32,185 bases of DNA from Bacteroidota bacterium (GTDB lineage: Bacteria; Bacteroidota; Bacteroidia; Bacteroidales; FEN-979), in NCBI GenBank assembly GCA_026391715.1, contig JAPLDO010000046.1, positions 1 through 32,185 on the forward strand, given 5' to 3'. Every line of letters begins with the position of its first letter. Position 1 is the stretch's first letter. The notes beneath the pieces are model-generated. The model was not told where the DNA came from. It saw nothing but the letters and a program-made list of their open reading frames with translations, and searched no databases. A program made the position numbers and the translations under genes. Of this stretch, positions 1 through 9,135 are shown piece after piece.

Positions 1-693
1 GATATTGCGAAACGCATTTTTCATCGGATTGACGCATCACTTGACTTAGAAATTTTTAAAACCGATGGCGCACTCGTTTACCCTGACGATGTTGTATTTA
101 TAGTTACTGGCGAAAAAGCATCAATTCTCAAGGCTGAACGACTCGTATTGAATTTCATGCAACGACTCAGCGGGATTGCCACCGCCACCAATAAAATGGT
201 TGTTCAGATCGCCGGTTTGAAAACACAGATTCTTGACACCAGAAAAACAACCCCACTGCTTCGTGAACTTGAAAAATATGCCGTAAAAACCGGTGGGGGA
301 AATAACCATAGAATGGGGCTATATGACATGATTATGATCAAGGATAATCATATTGATTTCGCCGGCGGAATTGCGAAGGCTATCTCCGCCGTTCAACATT
401 ACCTCAAGAAAACTGGTCGGAATTTGAAAATTGAAATTGAAGTGAGAAATTTTACCGAGTTAACGGAAGCCCTCGAATTTGGGCAGGTTGACAGAATCAT
501 GCTTGATAATTTCACTCCCGTTGACCTGGCAAAAGCAGTTCTTCAGATTGGTAGCAGGTTTGAAACCGAAGCCAGTGGCGGTATTACTTTTGAAACGTTG
601 CGTTCTTATGCCGAAACCGGCGTTGATTATATTTCCGTAGGCGCTCTGACACATCATATTAAAAGTCTCGATATGAGTTTGAAGGCTCGTTAA
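1..693 (+). CDS. nadC: Nicotinate-nucleotide pyrophosphorylase (carboxylating), 5' end missing
   Basis: Quinolinate phosphoribosyltransferase converts quinolinate and PRPP to nicotinate mononucleotide, CO2 and PPi in de novo NAD synthesis; it is cytosolic. The reading frame is open from base 1 and reads DIAKRIFHRID at the edge, so the start lies upstream of the window. About 230 of the usual ~280 residues are present. Family hallmarks are visible in order: MQRLSGIAT, DTRKTTP, the GGGNNHRMGLYDMIMIKDNH block that binds substrate, IEVRN, DRIMLDNF, EASGGIT and ISVGALTHH near the C-terminus. An in-frame TTG at 148 and ATG at 157 are internal residues, not starts. No terminator hairpin is visible before the next gene, 46 bases downstream. 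Identification is secure from the motifs; the N-terminal helical part cannot be judged. Confidence 0.96.
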   Translation, partial: DIAKRIFHRIDASLDLEIFKTDGALVYPDDVVFIVTGEKASILKAERLVLNFMQRLSGIATATNKMVVQIAGLKTQILDTRKTTPLLRELEKYAVKTGGGNNHRMGLYDMIMIKDNHIDFAGGIAKAISAVQHYLKKTGRNLKIEIEVRNFTELTEALEFGQVDRIMLDNFTPVDLAKAVLQIGSRFETEASGGITFETLRSYAETGVDYISVGALTHHIKSLDMSLKAR

Positions 694-739
694 TAAAAAT
701 TAATGAACTGATATTTCTTTAAAATAGTATTTATAATCT

Positions 740-1714
740 ATGTCTGTTTATGAACGTCTTTCAAAATGGGTTTTATCTCTTTGGTTAATTTCGTGGGGGT
801 TAAGGACGTCGAGACGTATTATTTTACCCGGATTTGACGAAATTCCTTTGTATGATGTTGCCGTATTCTTTATTCGCGGGCTTACAGAAGGCTATATTAA
901 CTCAAGAGCCGCAGCAATATCCTATTCCGTTTTCCTTGCAATTTTTCCTTTCCTGATTTTTCTTTTCAATATTATTCCCTTTATTCCAATCAAAGATTTT
1001 CAGCCATTATTACTTGGCATCATTCAGGATTTTATGCCAAACATGGCATACCAATCAGTCAAAGATACTATAATTGATATCGTAACACGACCTCGGAGCG
1101 GTATCCTGATATTGAATTTAATATTATCGCTGTACTTTTCAACCAATGGAGTAAACAGCCTGATTGAAGCATTCAACAATACTTATCACGAACTCGAGAT
1201 CAGAACAGGAATCCGCCAGTATCTGATCTCCATATTTATTGTTCTGATTAATAGTATGTTGTTAATTACGGCAATCGGTTTGATGACCTTCGGGTCAACT
1301 TTGCTAATGTTTGTTCTTCCCGAAATAATAAAAAATAGCGGCTTAATTGTATTCCTTTTGGAATTGCTTCGCTGGTTGATTATTCTCGCTTTACTGCTGA
1401 TGGCAATTTCCATAGTATATTATCTCGCTCCTGCAAAACGAAAAAATTATCGTTTCATTTCACCGGGATCATTGCTCGCAACAACTCTTATTATTATTAC
1501 AACTCTTGGCTTTAATTTTTATGTTGACAATTTTTCCAGTTACAATGCACTTTACGGTTCGCTGGGAACTTTGATGATTGTGCTTGTATGGATCTACATT
1601 AATTCGCTAAGTCTTATTTTAGGATTTGAATTGAATGCATCCATTTTTTCAGCCGGAAAAGGGGAAATAGTTAGTAAAAAAAGGTACTTGAATGGCGTTT
1701 TGCCCCATAAATAG
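740..1714 (+). CDS. BrkB/YihY family inner-membrane protein
   Basis: A 324-residue polytopic membrane protein of the YihY/BrkB (formerly 'RNase BN') family. The family hallmark is near residues 50-85: GYINSRAAAISYSVFLAIFP, where a conserved A-x-x-x-S/A-Y-S-x-x-x-x-x-P pattern starts the first membrane helix. Further hydrophobic segments lie at roughly 120-140, 160-195, 205-235, 250-270 and 275-305, giving about six helices. The C-terminal half has the typical LYGSLGTLMIVLVWIYINSL segment. The biochemical function of the family is not established; it has been proposed to be a transporter, and the older tRNA-processing RNase assignment was withdrawn. It sits 46 bases after nadC in the same direction and 48 bases before the glycan operon. 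No specific partner is implied. Confidence 0.9.
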   Translation: MSVYERLSKWVLSLWLISWGLRTSRRIILPGFDEIPLYDVAVFFIRGLTEGYINSRAAAISYSVFLAIFPFLIFLFNIIPFIPIKDFQPLLLGIIQDFMPNMAYQSVKDTIIDIVTRPRSGILILNLILSLYFSTNGVNSLIEAFNNTYHELEIRTGIRQYLISIFIVLINSMLLITAIGLMTFGSTLLMFVLPEIIKNSGLIVFLLELLRWLIILALLLMAISIVYYLAPAKRKNYRFISPGSLLATTLIIITTLGFNFYVDNFSSYNALYGSLGTLMIVLVWIYINSLSLILGFELNASIFSAGKGEIVSKKRYLNGVLPHK

Positions 1715-1762
1715 AATTCATTAATTTTTTCTAAACAAAAATTATTCTTTACAGCGAATCAA

Positions 1763-2446
1763 ATGAAAGATGTACGAGAGTTTTATAACCACAAATACTC
1801 CGGTTTCGAAGGTCTTCCAGGTTATTCAGTTGAGAAAAATAAGATTGACAGTTGGATGTCTTTATTATCTTCAGAAAAACTTTTAAATCTATCTGATCTC
1901 AATTCTCAAACTTGCATTGATTTGGGATGTGGTTTTGGGCTGAAAACTTTCGCGCTTAGTTTATATTTCAAGTTTACGCTGGGTGTTGATTTCAGTTCAA
2001 AAGCTATAGAAGTCGCTTCATTACTGAATTCACTTCCTGAAAAGCTCAACTTCACATGTTCTGAAGCCGGTTCGGTTAACTCAAAGTATAATTTTATCTC
2101 TGCAATTGGCTTCTCCGATTTTAATGTTAAGGACATCTCGCTTCAATGCGATAGAATTACTAAAATTTGCACCCAATTGCTTCTTCCAACCGGATTCCTT
2201 ATGATCGCATCTTTCACTGATTTTTCGGGAGCTTCACCAACCGGCTGGCATCTGCATACTCGCAAAGAGTTGAAAAATCTCATAGCTCTGATCAAACGAA
2301 ACGATTTCATGGCAAGAATAATTTTTCCTTCAAATTCATTTCATGCATTTCAAAAAAGTGACGGACAAGGAAAACTTGATTTGTTAAAACAAACTTTTGC
2401 GCTGAAACCAAAAATATATCTGATGATAATACAATCGCATGGATAA
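1763..2446 (+). CDS. Class I SAM-dependent methyltransferase
   Basis: 227 residues with a Rossmann-type methyltransferase core. Motif I is CIDLGCGFG (about residues 51-59), followed by LGVDFSSKAIEVA, which carries the acidic residue expected to bind the SAM ribose. The N-terminal lead, with REFYNHKYSGFEG, resembles methyltransferases in glycan clusters. The acceptor is not evident from sequence; it could be a sugar hydroxyl or amino group on the surface polysaccharide or its carrier. It is the first gene of a run of overlapping plus-strand genes: its last 8 bases (ATGGATAA) contain the start of the next methyltransferase, suggesting coupled translation. No clear TAnnTTTG promoter could be assigned in the 48-base gap upstream. 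Confidence 0.82.
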   Translation: MKDVREFYNHKYSGFEGLPGYSVEKNKIDSWMSLLSSEKLLNLSDLNSQTCIDLGCGFGLKTFALSLYFKFTLGVDFSSKAIEVASLLNSLPEKLNFTCSEAGSVNSKYNFISAIGFSDFNVKDISLQCDRITKICTQLLLPTGFLMIASFTDFSGASPTGWHLHTRKELKNLIALIKRNDFMARIIFPSNSFHAFQKSDGQGKLDLLKQTFALKPKIYLMIIQSHG

Positions 2447-3104
2447 AGAAGAAAGAATTGAGCAATTTAAAAAAGCGGGGATTGAACATAAAAGCGCTCT
2501 TATTTCATCCCTGATAGACCGATGCGATGTTCTGGATGTAGGTTGTCTGGGTCAGGATTTTGATTATTATTCCCCGCTATGGCTACATGCCAGATGGAAA
2601 GAACAAGCCATATCGTTGATTGGCGTTGATGTTAATGAAACTGAATTGGAAAAGTTTAACGCGCTGAAACTGAATTATAAAATTGTAACTCCAAATGAAC
2701 TGACAGAATTATGTCTGAATTTTGACAGAATCATTATGTCAGACGTCATTGAGCATGTTGAAAATGTGGGTACTTTTCTGACTTTTTATAAAAAATTCTT
2801 AAAACCTGAAGGTCAGATTATTATTACTACCCCTAACCCATTCAGTATTAAACAGTTTTTTTCCATCATGTTGTTTAAAGCTCCATCCTATCATCCTGAA
2901 CATACCTGTTATATTGATCCTATTAATATGCTTGAAATCTCTGAGAGATCTGGCTTGGAGATAATTGATTTCAAATGGCTGCATTTTTACAGTAAACCTT
3001 CAAAATTATACCAAAAGGCGCTCAACTTGATAAGCAGAATTCTCTATCGTCTGATCAGGTATTTTTCTCCAAATTATTTGGTTATCCTTAAATCCTTGCA
3101 ATGA
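2439..3104 (+). CDS. Class I SAM-dependent methyltransferase (second of a tandem pair)
   Basis: 221 residues. Motif I reads VLDVGCLGQDFDYY (about residues 31-44), a variant of the usual GxGxG, followed by IGVDVNETELEKF. The later part carries the typical DRIIMSDVIEHVENV and LKPEGQIIITTPNP segments that mark post-motif I and motif III of Methyltransf_11/23-type enzymes. The basic C-terminus (SRILYRLIRYFSPN) could touch the membrane or a lipid-linked substrate, but that is inference. It overlaps the upstream methyltransferase by 8 bases and the downstream glycosyltransferase by an ATGA overlap at 3101-3104. It does not read as a simple copy of its neighbour; the two diverge outside the core motifs. 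The substrate is unknown. Confidence 0.82.
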   Translation: MDKEERIEQFKKAGIEHKSALISSLIDRCDVLDVGCLGQDFDYYSPLWLHARWKEQAISLIGVDVNETELEKFNALKLNYKIVTPNELTELCLNFDRIIMSDVIEHVENVGTFLTFYKKFLKPEGQIIITTPNPFSIKQFFSIMLFKAPSYHPEHTCYIDPINMLEISERSGLEIIDFKWLHFYSKPSKLYQKALNLISRILYRLIRYFSPNYLVILKSLQ

Positions 3105-4156
3105 CAGCCCTAAGAGTAGCATTCTTTACTTCATTTTACACTAATACGCGCCATCCACGCATCGAACTGGAAGAACAAATATTACAGGAGAATGGTTGCC
3201 AGACAACCGTCTTTCAGGATAATTCCAATCCTAATCTGTGGTTTTTGATTATCAACATTTTATCGCTAAAATTTTTTAAATGGGATAAAATATTCCGGTT
3301 TAAAAAGAAGATAAAGTCTTTTGACATTGTAATTATTTATGATTTATCATTGCTGCCTCTGGTCCTCTTTAAGCAAAAGGTTATCTACGAAACACTCGAT
3401 TTCAATATTGATCTGGTACTATATGCAATCCGCAGAAAACTTGGTTTTTTCAAATTTATCGAACAGTTCGTTAAGTTTATAACCACTGCCATAGAAAAAA
3501 AACTGGTAGCAAATTATGTGACCTTTGTTATTGTGAATGGCTACGAATTGAAAAAGTATTTTAATTCGGAAAAGTGCTTTGTTGGCTTGTACTCCTCTCC
3601 GTTCGAAAATATGGAATGTCGCCAAGCTCCCAATTTACCCAAAGCCTTTATTTACCTTGGCTTATTTACAACCGACAAAGGAGCGCTCGATGCTGTTGCC
3701 TTGTCTGCTAAATATAAGCTCCCTTTGTTCATTTTTGGCAACATCACGGAAAAGGAGGTGGCAGAAATGATAATTGGGAAAGAAAATATTCATTTTTATG
3801 ACCGCTTGTCGAAAGATGAATTAAAAAAGGCTTTATCAAACTTGCAGTTTTCGCATCAATTAATAGGCGTGAGTCTTATCCATCCGATTCATTTCAGTTA
3901 TGCGGTGCAGGAAGCGAATAAAGAAATTGATTATCTATCGCTGGGAATTCCTTTTGTAGGAAATAAAAGAACCAAAACAGAAGAAAAGATTAAAGCTGGT
4001 TGTGGCATAATGTACGACGATGATAAAGGAATCAATCAATTAGTTACAGATCAATCGTTTTATAACCAGATTCAAAAACGATCGCTTCAGTTTTATCAGC
4101 AGTATTATCATTCCGGTATTTTTAGAAAGCAATTCATAGAGCTAATTAATGAATAG
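3101..4156 (+). CDS. Glycosyltransferase, GT-B/GT4-like
   Basis: 351 residues with a two-domain GT-B plan. The N-terminal acceptor domain opens LRVAFFTSFYTNTRHPRIE, the usual beta-strand plus glycine- or serine-rich turn at the start of GT4 enzymes, followed by a strand reading FDIVIIYDLSLLPL. The C-terminal donor domain has FIYLGLFTTDKGALDAV (about residues 180-196), then LPLFIFGNI and HFYDRLSKDELKKALS, the G-x-h-x-x-x-x-G and later motifs of family 4. The canonical EPFGLxxxE segment is degraded to QEANKEIDYLSLGIPFVG. It probably transfers a sugar to a lipid-linked glycan on the cytoplasmic face. Donor and linkage cannot be read. The start overlaps the previous stop (ATGA), and the last 8 bases hold the start of the flippase. 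Confidence 0.8.
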   Translation: MTALRVAFFTSFYTNTRHPRIELEEQILQENGCQTTVFQDNSNPNLWFLIINILSLKFFKWDKIFRFKKKIKSFDIVIIYDLSLLPLVLFKQKVIYETLDFNIDLVLYAIRRKLGFFKFIEQFVKFITTAIEKKLVANYVTFVIVNGYELKKYFNSEKCFVGLYSSPFENMECRQAPNLPKAFIYLGLFTTDKGALDAVALSAKYKLPLFIFGNITEKEVAEMIIGKENIHFYDRLSKDELKKALSNLQFSHQLIGVSLIHPIHFSYAVQEANKEIDYLSLGIPFVGNKRTKTEEKIKAGCGIMYDDDKGINQLVTDQSFYNQIQKRSLQFYQQYYHSGIFRKQFIELINE

Positions 4157-5618
4157 AGTAAAACAATTTTTTTCCCAAACAGCCTTCTTTACCGTTATTC
4201 AAATCCTGCCACCATTAGCTGGATTTGTGATGATTAAGCTCTATTCGAATTACCTTACTGAGGCTGAATTTTCGATTTATAACCTGATTAATCTTTATAC
4301 TAATCTTATATTCATTTTCATTTCATTCGGCGCCGATCAATTAATTACTCGATTTTATTATGAATACCAGGAAGATATAAATAAGCTTAAAGAATTTTAC
4401 GGTACTATATTCAGTTGCTTCTTAATTCTTACGGGAATTTTTCTTCTCCTGCTTTTTCCTTTTAATGCTGATATTAACCGGCAACTTTTTAAAAACACAA
4501 TCCCTGATTATCAAATATTACTGGCAATAGTTACCCTTAACGCGTTGAATCTCTCATTTACCAGGGTTATACAAAGCATATTAAGAGTTGAGCGCAACAA
4601 TAAAGAAAACTTTATCTTCTCCATTCTTATTTTCTTCTTTCAGATAATTGGCTCCTCAATAGGCTTGTTCGCATTTAACAACAAAATACTGGGCACGTTT
4701 ATTGGCAGATTTGCCGGGATTGCTATAATAATCTTCCTGATTTATATCAGATCGAAAAATTCATTTCAATTAAGTTTTAAGCTGAAATATATTTATAAGC
4801 AATGGTTTTTCTTCTTACCGATAGTATTTTACAATGGACTTTACTGGCTGTCAACTTTTTCTGACCAATTCGTTTTTAACATATTAACGAGCAGGACAAA
4901 CCAGTTAGCTTTATATCAAATGGCATTTAACCTGACTATTGTTGTTGACATGCTTCTGACCGCTGTAAATGCTCATATAACTCCTGAATTTAACGAGTTG
5001 ATGAAGAACAAACCTAAGGATTATATGGAAAGTATCAGAACAAACGCTCATTTGCTCATTGTAATCTCGATTACTGGTATGATCGGTATTATTTTTCTTG
5101 CTCAGATAATTATTGATTTCGTAATTGACATTAAATATCGAACAAGTTCTATCTATTTAGGAGCAATTTCAGTAATGTATATTTTTCGTTTATTGTATTT
5201 GATTTTTGCTATCCCACTGTATTATTTAAAGAAGACAATATATTTGCCAGGGGTTTTCTTTGTCTCAACAATTATTAATATTCTGCTTAATATTTTCCTG
5301 ATTCCCATTTTTGGTATCTGGAGCCTTATCATCAGTTCTGCTTTAAGTAAAATTATTCAGACAACATTTATCTCGGTAATATCTTTAAAACATTTCCCGA
5401 TTCAATATAACTGGGCTAAAATCATTATTTTACCTGTAGTTTTTTTCCTTTTAATGGTCGGAGCAACTTTAGTGCAACTCTGGAATCCAATTAATTTTTA
5501 CCTTTTATGGCTGATTCCTTCCGTGGTAATTTCAATACTCATGTACTTTTCATACAAAAAACAAATTATTCATCTGTTCTCTGCAATCAGAATCAAACTA
5601 GCTTCAAATGACTCTTAA
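4149..5618 (+). CDS. Polysaccharide flippase, Wzx/MATE-like
   Basis: 489 residues, almost entirely hydrophobic, with about 12-14 predicted membrane helices, as in the oligosaccharide flippase (Polysacc_synt / MOP superfamily). The N-terminus reads FFSQTAFFTVIQILPPLAGF, followed by FSIYNLINLYTNLIFIFISF and GADQLITRFYYEY, typical of Wzx proteins, where short charged loops separate paired helices. The expected role is to move a lipid-linked oligosaccharide across the inner membrane. It overlaps the upstream glycosyltransferase by 8 bases (ATGAATAG) and the downstream deacetylase by 11 bases (ATGACTCTTAA). No polymerase (Wzy) is evident in the window, so the glycan may be assembled as a single unit, or polymerised by a gene elsewhere. 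Confidence 0.86.
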   Translation: MNRVKQFFSQTAFFTVIQILPPLAGFVMIKLYSNYLTEAEFSIYNLINLYTNLIFIFISFGADQLITRFYYEYQEDINKLKEFYGTIFSCFLILTGIFLLLLFPFNADINRQLFKNTIPDYQILLAIVTLNALNLSFTRVIQSILRVERNNKENFIFSILIFFFQIIGSSIGLFAFNNKILGTFIGRFAGIAIIIFLIYIRSKNSFQLSFKLKYIYKQWFFFLPIVFYNGLYWLSTFSDQFVFNILTSRTNQLALYQMAFNLTIVVDMLLTAVNAHITPEFNELMKNKPKDYMESIRTNAHLLIVISITGMIGIIFLAQIIIDFVIDIKYRTSSIYLGAISVMYIFRLLYLIFAIPLYYLKKTIYLPGVFFVSTIINILLNIFLIPIFGIWSLIISSALSKIIQTTFISVISLKHFPIQYNWAKIIILPVVFFLLMVGATLVQLWNPINFYLLWLIPSVVISILMYFSYKKQIIHLFSAIRIKLASNDS

Positions 5619-6867
5619 CAGGCAGGCAATTTATAATTACATGGAAGGTCATTTCAGAGATTACTATGAATTATCTTCAAATATTTCTGTTACAGACTAT
5701 TTCATTCAATATGGTTCTGTCTCGTTGATTGAATTTACAAACATACTTCAATATCCTGATCCATTTTGGTTTACTTATGAGGATAAAAAGATACCTGTTT
5801 TCCTATATTCAAATGCCAACGAATCGGAGAACAAGTTAAACTTCGATCCCTTCATAAATGGCTTCTTTTTTCTGAGTGGGCTACAGGAACATATTATTCA
5901 GGAAAGGGATATTCATCAACGTTTTCCCTTTGTAAAATCACTTCAGTACCGGTTCAATTTCCTTCATTTACCAATTGTCAATATTTATTTTGAATTGCTG
6001 GCACAACACCTGAAGAAATTTAATATTGCAGTGCAACAAAAACCGCTTGGAACAAAATCAAAATCACACATGATTATTACCCACGATATTGACCGGTTGA
6101 ACAGCGGGTGGGTCGAGATGATAGGGGTTAGCCTACGGTCAAAAAAAATTTCAGCTTTTGTGCCTATCATGAAAGCTTTACAACAAAAACTCACGGGTTC
6201 TGATGATTATTACACCGAAGCCTTTTATAAACTGTTACATTTTGAAAAGCAACAACAGATACCATCTGTATTCTTTTTTCTAAGTAATAAATCAAAAAAG
6301 GATGGAGACTACGACGTCCATTCAAGTAAAATGCAAAACATTTTCTCAGATATTTTCAAGAATAATGCCAATATTGGTTTGCACGCCGGTTATGATACTT
6401 TTCAGAATAGTCAGGAGTTTGAAAGACAAATTAACGCTTTAGAAAAAGCCTGCCCAAAAACGTTAAAAATTAATCGGCAGCATTTTTTAAGGTTTGATAT
6501 TAAAACTACTCCAGATATATATAAAGAATTAAATATACAGACGGATTATACATTAGGCTTTCCGAACGATTATGGATTTAGAAATGGGATATGCGGCCCT
6601 TTTCATTTGTTTGATTTTAACAATCATAAATCTTATAATTGTATTGAAATACCTCTTTTTTTCATGGATAATAACTTTATCAACCATAGAGAATCTTTTA
6701 ATGTCAATTTATTTTTTGAAAACCTCAATTGGATTAATAAACATTTTAATTTTAAAGTTTCAATTCTGTTTCACAATACTGTTTTTATAAAAATTAAGTA
6801 TCACGATGCTGCCCCTATATTCTATGAATTAATTAAATATGCAAAAGGCAATAACCTTTTATACTAA
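5608..6867 (+). CDS. NodB-like polysaccharide deacetylase with DUF7033-type N-terminus
   Basis: 419 residues. The first ~150 match the Bacteroidota lead domain found before NodB-like deacetylases (VFLYSNANES, then FDPFINGFFFLSG and FPFVKSLQYRFNFLHLPIVN). The catalytic half begins HMIITHDIDRLNSG (about residues 154-167), equivalent to the metal-binding TFDD motif of carbohydrate esterase family 4. A second motif, IGLHAGYDTF (about 256-265), is equivalent to the H-x-x-x-H/D motif, although the second histidine is not retained. Likely action is hydrolysis of N-acetyl or O-acetyl groups on a glycan. No signal peptide is visible, so a cytosolic site is plausible. It overlaps the flippase by 11 bases, and its stop abuts the next start (TAAATG). 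Confidence 0.76.
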   Translation: MTLNRQAIYNYMEGHFRDYYELSSNISVTDYFIQYGSVSLIEFTNILQYPDPFWFTYEDKKIPVFLYSNANESENKLNFDPFINGFFFLSGLQEHIIQERDIHQRFPFVKSLQYRFNFLHLPIVNIYFELLAQHLKKFNIAVQQKPLGTKSKSHMIITHDIDRLNSGWVEMIGVSLRSKKISAFVPIMKALQQKLTGSDDYYTEAFYKLLHFEKQQQIPSVFFFLSNKSKKDGDYDVHSSKMQNIFSDIFKNNANIGLHAGYDTFQNSQEFERQINALEKACPKTLKINRQHFLRFDIKTTPDIYKELNIQTDYTLGFPNDYGFRNGICGPFHLFDFNNHKSYNCIEIPLFFMDNNFINHRESFNVNLFFENLNWINKHFNFKVSILFHNTVFIKIKYHDAAPIFYELIKYAKGNNLLY

Positions 6868-9132
6868 ATGTATTTGAATAGTCTTTACTTTCAGATTTAT
6901 TACCACATGAAGGCGCTCATATTCATCTGTTTCACGGTTTGCATCCCTTTTTGTGGTAGCTCTAAAGATTTCAAACCAGTTAAAGATTCCTTGATTATCA
7001 TCCATCAAACCGACTCATTGGCGCAATTAGCTAATTATTACTCCGAAAACGAACAGTATGAAAAATCCCTTCAACAGATGTATAAATGCATCGAAATATT
7101 TCAACAAACAGGAGATATCAGCAAACAAATATTCTATTATGGTCGCGTTATTGGTTTATTTATATCAATAAGGAATTATGAACTTGCTGAAAAATATCTT
7201 GGGATTATTTCTGAACTTGCAACAAAAACTTCTGATTTATCAGCCAAAACCAGAGTTTTCTACATATATGGCAACTATTACCTTGCAATTAAAGATTATG
7301 ATTTAGCTCTTCGGTCACTTTATTTTTCCATCGCCGTTTTATCCAAAACGCGGAACCTGAAACTTGAAGGTTTTATCTTCAAATCGCTTGGAGATGTATA
7401 TGTGCAAAAAAAGCAATATGATTTAGCGGCTTATCTCTATAAGAAAGCGATTACCGCATTCTCTGATGAACCCAATCTTTTAGAACTTTCTGTATTATAC
7501 ACGCGAATTGCACACATATCTTATAGATTGGGAAATTATCGTCAGAACCTTGCATTTAACAAAAAAGCTTTGGTAATCCGGAAAAAAATTGGAAAACCAG
7601 ACCTGGTTTCTTCTTCCTACCTCAACGTAGGTGAAGCATATTGGTTGTTGGGCAGAGATGATTTAGTACTACCTTATTACAATAAATCACTGGAAGTGGC
7701 GCTCGGCATAAATCAGGCTCTCTACCAGGAGGTTGTTTATCGTTTATTGAAAGATTATGCAATTTATGAAGGTCGTTATAAGGACGCGTACGATTATTTT
7801 CAAAAATGTGTTGAATACAAAATCAAACTTAGTCTTGAAAAAAACCGTTCTGAAACTCTTATTCTGGAGGCAAATCAATCAATTAATGAAAGTGAAACTC
7901 AAAATGAGTTAACTAAACAGAAAATTCTTATTCAAAATCTCCAGATAAAAAACCGTAAAATACAAACATTGGGTTTCGAAGCAACTTTCCTTGGATTCCT
8001 GACACTTATTTTTGTTATTGACCTGCTTACACGGAGTAACCAAAGAAGAAAACACAGATTTAATGAATTAAACGAACAGTTAGTTCAGGAAATAAAAGAT
8101 AACATTGAAGCCAAAAACCTTTTGCAACAAAGTGAGGAACTACATCGGTTTCTGGCAGAAAATACAACCGACAGCATTTCGTTGTTAAAAGCCGACCTGA
8201 GCCGATTATACATAAGTAACTCCTGTGAAAAATTATATGGATTTACTGTTGAGGAGATTATGAAAAATAAAAGCCCCCTTGATTTGGTAGAAACTTCATT
8301 TCAGGCAAATGTTAACCAGAAAATCATTGAAATGCTTCACCTTAAAAAACCAATTCGGTATTATTACAAAGCAATCAGGAAGAATGGATCCTCTTTTTGG
8401 GCTGAAGCAATTTTAAACCCAATACTTGATCTGTCAACTGGCTCTGTGGAGGAAATTATTACCGTGGTCAGAGACTTTTCTGAAAATAAACGATTTGAGG
8501 AAGAACTTTCTGAGAATGCCCGGCAAAAAGAATTTCTGCTTCGTGAAATCCACAATCGTGTGAAAAACAATTTTGCCATTCTTGGTAGTTTGATGGATAT
8601 GTTGCGTGATGAGGCATCAGATTTAAAGCTTTCGAGTTCCTTAACCGATCTTAAACTTAGAATACGCACTATGTCGTTAGTACATGAACAACTTTATAAA
8701 TCACAAGAAATCAACACCATTCCGTTCGATACATACCTTCAACATCTCTGCCTTATAATTTCTAATTCATTCAGTGATAATCGAATAGAAATTATAACTG
8801 AAATCAGCGAATGTACTCTTTCAATCGAGATGACACTTCCAGTCGGATTAATTATTAATGAGTTATTAACCAACGCATACAAATATGCCTTCCCTGGAAG
8901 TCTGTCAGGAATTATTACGGTAAGTCTCCTACCTGCTGAGAATGAAAAATATTGTATTTCAGTGTGTGACAACGGGATAGGGTTACCTGAAAATTTCACA
9001 ATGGAAAACTCAGCAACTATGGGTTCAAAAATCATCAGCCTCCTCGTACAACAAGTTGAGGGAAAATTATCTGTATCCAATGAAAATGGCGCATGTTTTC
9101 ACCTTGAATTTCCGACAAATATGAAGAAATAA
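6868..9132 (+). CDS. TPR-PAS sensor histidine kinase, HisKA_2 type
   Basis: 754 residues. A hydrophobic N-terminus (LIFICFTVCIPF, preceded by an in-frame ATG at 6907 that would give a cleaner signal peptide) is followed by tetratricopeptide repeats over about 45-330. Visible repeats are LAQLANYYSENEQYEKSLQQ, SLGDVYVQKKQYDLAAYLYK and YLNVGEAYWLLGRDDLVLPY. A coiled coil and one membrane helix lie near 368-388. Then come a PAS domain (about 420-545), a HisKA_2/HWE-like phosphoacceptor LLREIHNRVKNN with His562, and an HATPase_c domain with N-box NELLTNAYKYA (about 663) and DNGIGL. The start at 6868 directly abuts the previous stop. The TPRs would be periplasmic and the kinase cytosolic, so it may sense something at the envelope. 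No response regulator is next to it, and none is visible in the window. Confidence 0.88.
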   Translation: MYLNSLYFQIYYHMKALIFICFTVCIPFCGSSKDFKPVKDSLIIIHQTDSLAQLANYYSENEQYEKSLQQMYKCIEIFQQTGDISKQIFYYGRVIGLFISIRNYELAEKYLGIISELATKTSDLSAKTRVFYIYGNYYLAIKDYDLALRSLYFSIAVLSKTRNLKLEGFIFKSLGDVYVQKKQYDLAAYLYKKAITAFSDEPNLLELSVLYTRIAHISYRLGNYRQNLAFNKKALVIRKKIGKPDLVSSSYLNVGEAYWLLGRDDLVLPYYNKSLEVALGINQALYQEVVYRLLKDYAIYEGRYKDAYDYFQKCVEYKIKLSLEKNRSETLILEANQSINESETQNELTKQKILIQNLQIKNRKIQTLGFEATFLGFLTLIFVIDLLTRSNQRRKHRFNELNEQLVQEIKDNIEAKNLLQQSEELHRFLAENTTDSISLLKADLSRLYISNSCEKLYGFTVEEIMKNKSPLDLVETSFQANVNQKIIEMLHLKKPIRYYYKAIRKNGSSFWAEAILNPILDLSTGSVEEIITVVRDFSENKRFEEELSENARQKEFLLREIHNRVKNNFAILGSLMDMLRDEASDLKLSSSLTDLKLRIRTMSLVHEQLYKSQEINTIPFDTYLQHLCLIISNSFSDNRIEIITEISECTLSIEMTLPVGLIINELLTNAYKYAFPGSLSGIITVSLLPAENEKYCISVCDNGIGLPENFTMENSATMGSKIISLLVQQVEGKLSVSNENGACFHLEFPTNMKK

Positions 9133-9135
9133 ATT

